Shown: in pieces, positions 62,177 to 64,000 of the stretch
Layout of the letters: each line of letters opens with the position of its first letter
How positions within the stretch are numbered: position 1 is the first letter of the stretch
Origin: CBDBIG01 sp965205845 [NCBI: bacterium]
GTDB lineage: Bacteria; SAR324
DNA: 64,000 nucleotides
NCBI GenBank assembly: GCA_965205845.1
Contig: CBDBIG010000005.1
Span: 682,001 to 746,000 of the forward strand
Direction of reading: 5' to 3'
Made by a program: the position numbers and the translations under genes
The notes under the pieces: generated by a model
What the model was told of the DNA's origin: nothing
The model's input: only the letters and a program-made list of their open reading frames with translations
Databases searched by the model: none

Positions 62177-63295
62177 ATGCAGCGTGTGTCTTTTAAAGCT
62201 TGTAGGTCTCCATTGTTTTTCCTTGGCACTTTTCTCCGTTTTTTAAAAACGTTTTGCCCCAAACGTTGTCTTGTGGGGTTGTTTTGCGCCATTGCGCTAT
62301 CTGGCGGGTGGGCGCATAATGCCCTTGCTCAGCAGGCATTTTCTGGCGATAAAACCCCCAGTGCCGGTACCAGTGCCAGTGCCACTGTGTGCTTGAGCCC
62401 CGCCGAATGTTTACAGCAATTGCGCTTTGCAGAAAGTGCTCTGTTGCGTCAACAGGCGGCCCAAGTCTTGGGAGAACGCGGTTCGACCACGGCCAATTCA
62501 GCCTTAATTATGGCGCTCCAAAACGATCCCAGTGAGTTTGTAAAAATTAAAGCCGTGCAAGCCTTGGGGCGTTTGCGGATGCCACGGAGCTTTGAACCTC
62601 TGGTAAACACCCTAAACCAGGCCAAAAGCGGTCGGTTACGCGTCGCAGCAGCCCTTGCGTTGGGGGAAGCACAGATGGTCAAAGCCACGCTCCCCCTTCA
62701 AAACACCTTAAAAAAAGATGCCCATTGGCGCGTGCGTCGTGCTGCAGCATTCGCCTTAGGGCGCTTTAACCAAAGCCAGCATGTATCCACCCTGCTCACG
62801 GCACTCCAAAGCGAACCCCATCCGTTGGTACGTTTTCGGATTGCCACCGTCTTGCAAAAAATACCTTTCAGCCCGCAGCAAACCTTGGCTGCGGCACCCG
62901 TGCTAATTAAAGGGTTTGAAGCGGAAAAAAATATCCAGGTACGCTTGGCAATGATTGCTTTGCAAGGAACTATAGGGGGCGATCAAATTCAGCAAGCACT
63001 GTTGGTTTTGTTAAGCGACAAACACGTGGAAGTGCGTGAAGCTGCTGTACGTGCATTGGGCGATATCCCAAACAACCGTACAACCCAACGGCTTATACAA
63101 ACCTTGCGTGATGATACCGACTTACGCATCCGCCAAGCCGCCTTGCGCGCACTTAGCAAGCACAAAACGGCCTTTGCTCAAGAGGCCATTGCTTACTATG
63201 CCAAACATACGAGGTTGAAAGACCTCCAAAATTTGGCAAAAGATCTTTTACAAAAAAGCACGCAAACAACCCCTTTGCCTGCAAAACGGCCCTAA
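62177..63295 (+). CDS. Secreted HEAT-repeat protein
   Basis: A 372-residue protein starting MQRVSFKACRSPLFF (ATG; an in-frame TTG precedes it). A basic N terminus and a hydrophobic segment (CLVGLFCAIALSGGWAHNALA) form a long signal sequence, cleavage likely after NALA, near residue 52. From about residue 75 the sequence repeats the HEAT/PBS-lyase pattern of about 31 residues with A-x-x-ALG or A-LG-R turns: AAQVLGERGS, AVQALGRLRM, AALALGEAQM, AAAFALGRFN, AVRALGDIPN, ALRALSKHKT. Such secreted HEAT repeats serve in protein-protein contacts; partner unknown. It lies directly after the peptidase and may share its transcript. Confidence 0.83.
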   Translation: MQRVSFKACRSPLFFLGTFLRFLKTFCPKRCLVGLFCAIALSGGWAHNALAQQAFSGDKTPSAGTSASATVCLSPAECLQQLRFAESALLRQQAAQVLGERGSTTANSALIMALQNDPSEFVKIKAVQALGRLRMPRSFEPLVNTLNQAKSGRLRVAAALALGEAQMVKATLPLQNTLKKDAHWRVRRAAAFALGRFNQSQHVSTLLTALQSEPHPLVRFRIATVLQKIPFSPQQTLAAAPVLIKGFEAEKNIQVRLAMIALQGTIGGDQIQQALLVLLSDKHVEVREAAVRALGDIPNNRTTQRLIQTLRDDTDLRIRQAALRALSKHKTAFAQEAIAYYAKHTRLKDLQNLAKDLLQKSTQTTPLPAKRP

Positions 63296-63448
63296 AAGCC
63301 ATTCCTATGAAGCCATGTGAAGCCTGTTTTTGCGATGCGTCGGGTTTTTTCACGCCATTGTTCAGTTTCAAATTGAGACGCCTGTAACCCTTTTCACAAC
63401 CCCTTTTCACAACAATAACATACCACTGTAACCTCGAGCCCTTGAATT

Positions 63449-64000
63449 ATGACTCAACAACATTTCACCGAAACCTTGTGGAAAAGCAATCAGCCAGAAC
63501 CCCGTACCATCACCCTGGTACGGCATGGTGAAACTTTTCAAAACCGCGAAGGTGTTGTGCAAGGGCAAGACCCGACCTGGGGGCGCCTAACTCCAGAAGG
63601 CATCCAACAAGCACAGTTGTTGGGTCAGCGCAGCCATACCGTTCCTTTTGATGCGGTATATTGTAGCCCGTTGGAGCGTGCCGTACTCACCATGGCTTTC
63701 ATGCTGGCACCACGCCAAGGCAATCGTACCTTGCCTATTGTATTTGCCGATGCGCTAAAAGAGATTAACATGGGTGCGTTGCAGGGCCGTTCCCAAAAAG
63801 AGTGGAAGCAAGAGGCCAAAGGGCAAGATCCCATGGTATTTAAGGCCAAAAATGGCGGGGAAAATTGGCTGGATGTCCAAAAACGGAGCAGCGGTTATTT
63901 TTGCAACACCATCTTAGCCTCTTCGTATCAGCGTATTTTGGTGGTAGCACATGGGGGGGTTAATCGCGGCATTTTATCTTCACTGTTAGGCATGAGCATG
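63449..64000 (+). CDS. Histidine phosphatase superfamily protein, 3' end cut by window edge
   Basis: The first 184 residues of a phosphoglycerate mutase-like phosphatase. The catalytic motif LVRHGETFQNREG (His nucleophile in RHG) is near residue 25; the second conserved His lies in VVAHGGVNRGIL near the end, and YCSPLERAVLTM holds the usual Arg. ENWLDVQKR fits the family. The substrate could be a phosphoglycerate, a cofactor phosphate (as in cobalamin synthesis) or another sugar phosphate. The frame is open to the right edge. Confidence 0.86.
   Translation, partial: MTQQHFTETLWKSNQPEPRTITLVRHGETFQNREGVVQGQDPTWGRLTPEGIQQAQLLGQRSHTVPFDAVYCSPLERAVLTMAFMLAPRQGNRTLPIVFADALKEINMGALQGRSQKEWKQEAKGQDPMVFKAKNGGENWLDVQKRSSGYFCNTILASSYQRILVVAHGGVNRGILSSLLGMSM

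Overview
This is a 64 kb stretch of a bacterial chromosome from a flagellated, double-membraned (diderm) bacterium of roughly balanced base composition. Diderm signs are a lipobox lipoprotein, several Sec signal peptides and a beta-barrel-like protein ending in Phe. The best lineage hints are a 619-residue protein that resembles the spirochaete cytoplasmic filament protein CfpA, the flagellar order fliR-flhB-(x)-flhA-flhF-flhG, a ketol-acid reductoisomerase of the Bacteroidetes-like type, an archaeal/eukaryal-type ProRS and a membrane pyrophosphatase. I therefore favour Spirochaetota, by inference only: no 16S or other decisive marker is present.

Layout. 0-5 kb: the start of hppA (cut by the left edge), a 1.3 kb gene-free stretch, a lipoprotein, and the CfpA-like gene whose 3' end has expanded into a 45-bp array. 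5-17 kb: housekeeping and metabolic genes (quinone oxidoreductase, DMT exporter, 2-hydroxyacid dehydrogenase, SRPBCC-epimerase fusion, lysS, FMN glutamate-synthase-like protein, hydrolase-OsmC fusion, putative outer-membrane protein). 17-23 kb: a large unrecognised protein followed by mutS2 and a 90-bp repeat array. 23-28 kb: dut, two membrane proteins, a HAD phosphatase and purA. 28-29 kb: a perfect 10-bp array of 38 units and a dispersed repeat. 29-38 kb: glk, tRNA-Val, larB, gatB, proS, an ankyrin protein, hflX and an SDR dehydrogenase. 38-39.6 kb: decayed DNA with a broken adenine methyltransferase and two more repeat copies. 39.6-44.4 kb: JAMM protease, a FlgT/TolB-like protein, patatin and aroA. 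44.5-52 kb: the flagellar export and placement operon on the minus strand. 52-64 kb: acnA, ilvC, an unusual chemoreceptor, an M24 peptidase, a HEAT-repeat protein and the start of a histidine phosphatase.

How genes fit together. FliR, FlhB and FlhA form the flagellar export gate; FlhF and FlhG set flagellar placement and number (FlhG keeps its N-terminal DQAxxLR motif). The chemoreceptor and possibly the FlgT/TolB-like protein belong to the same motility theme. Most other genes are single housekeeping functions, often divergently or convergently arranged rather than in long operons.

The most distinctive property is the number of local tandem duplications placed exactly at gene boundaries: 45 bp x5 at the cfpA stop, about 330 bp x2 at the epimerase stop, 90 bp x5 after mutS2, 10 bp x38 after purA, 77 bp x2 over a stop codon after aroA, 104 bp x3 over the fliR/flhB junction, 94 bp x2 over the ilvC promoter, 174 bp x2 in the decayed region, and 42 bp x6 inside the chemoreceptor gene. 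Several duplicate regulatory or start/stop signals and could alter expression. No CRISPR array, intact transposase, integrase or rRNA was seen.
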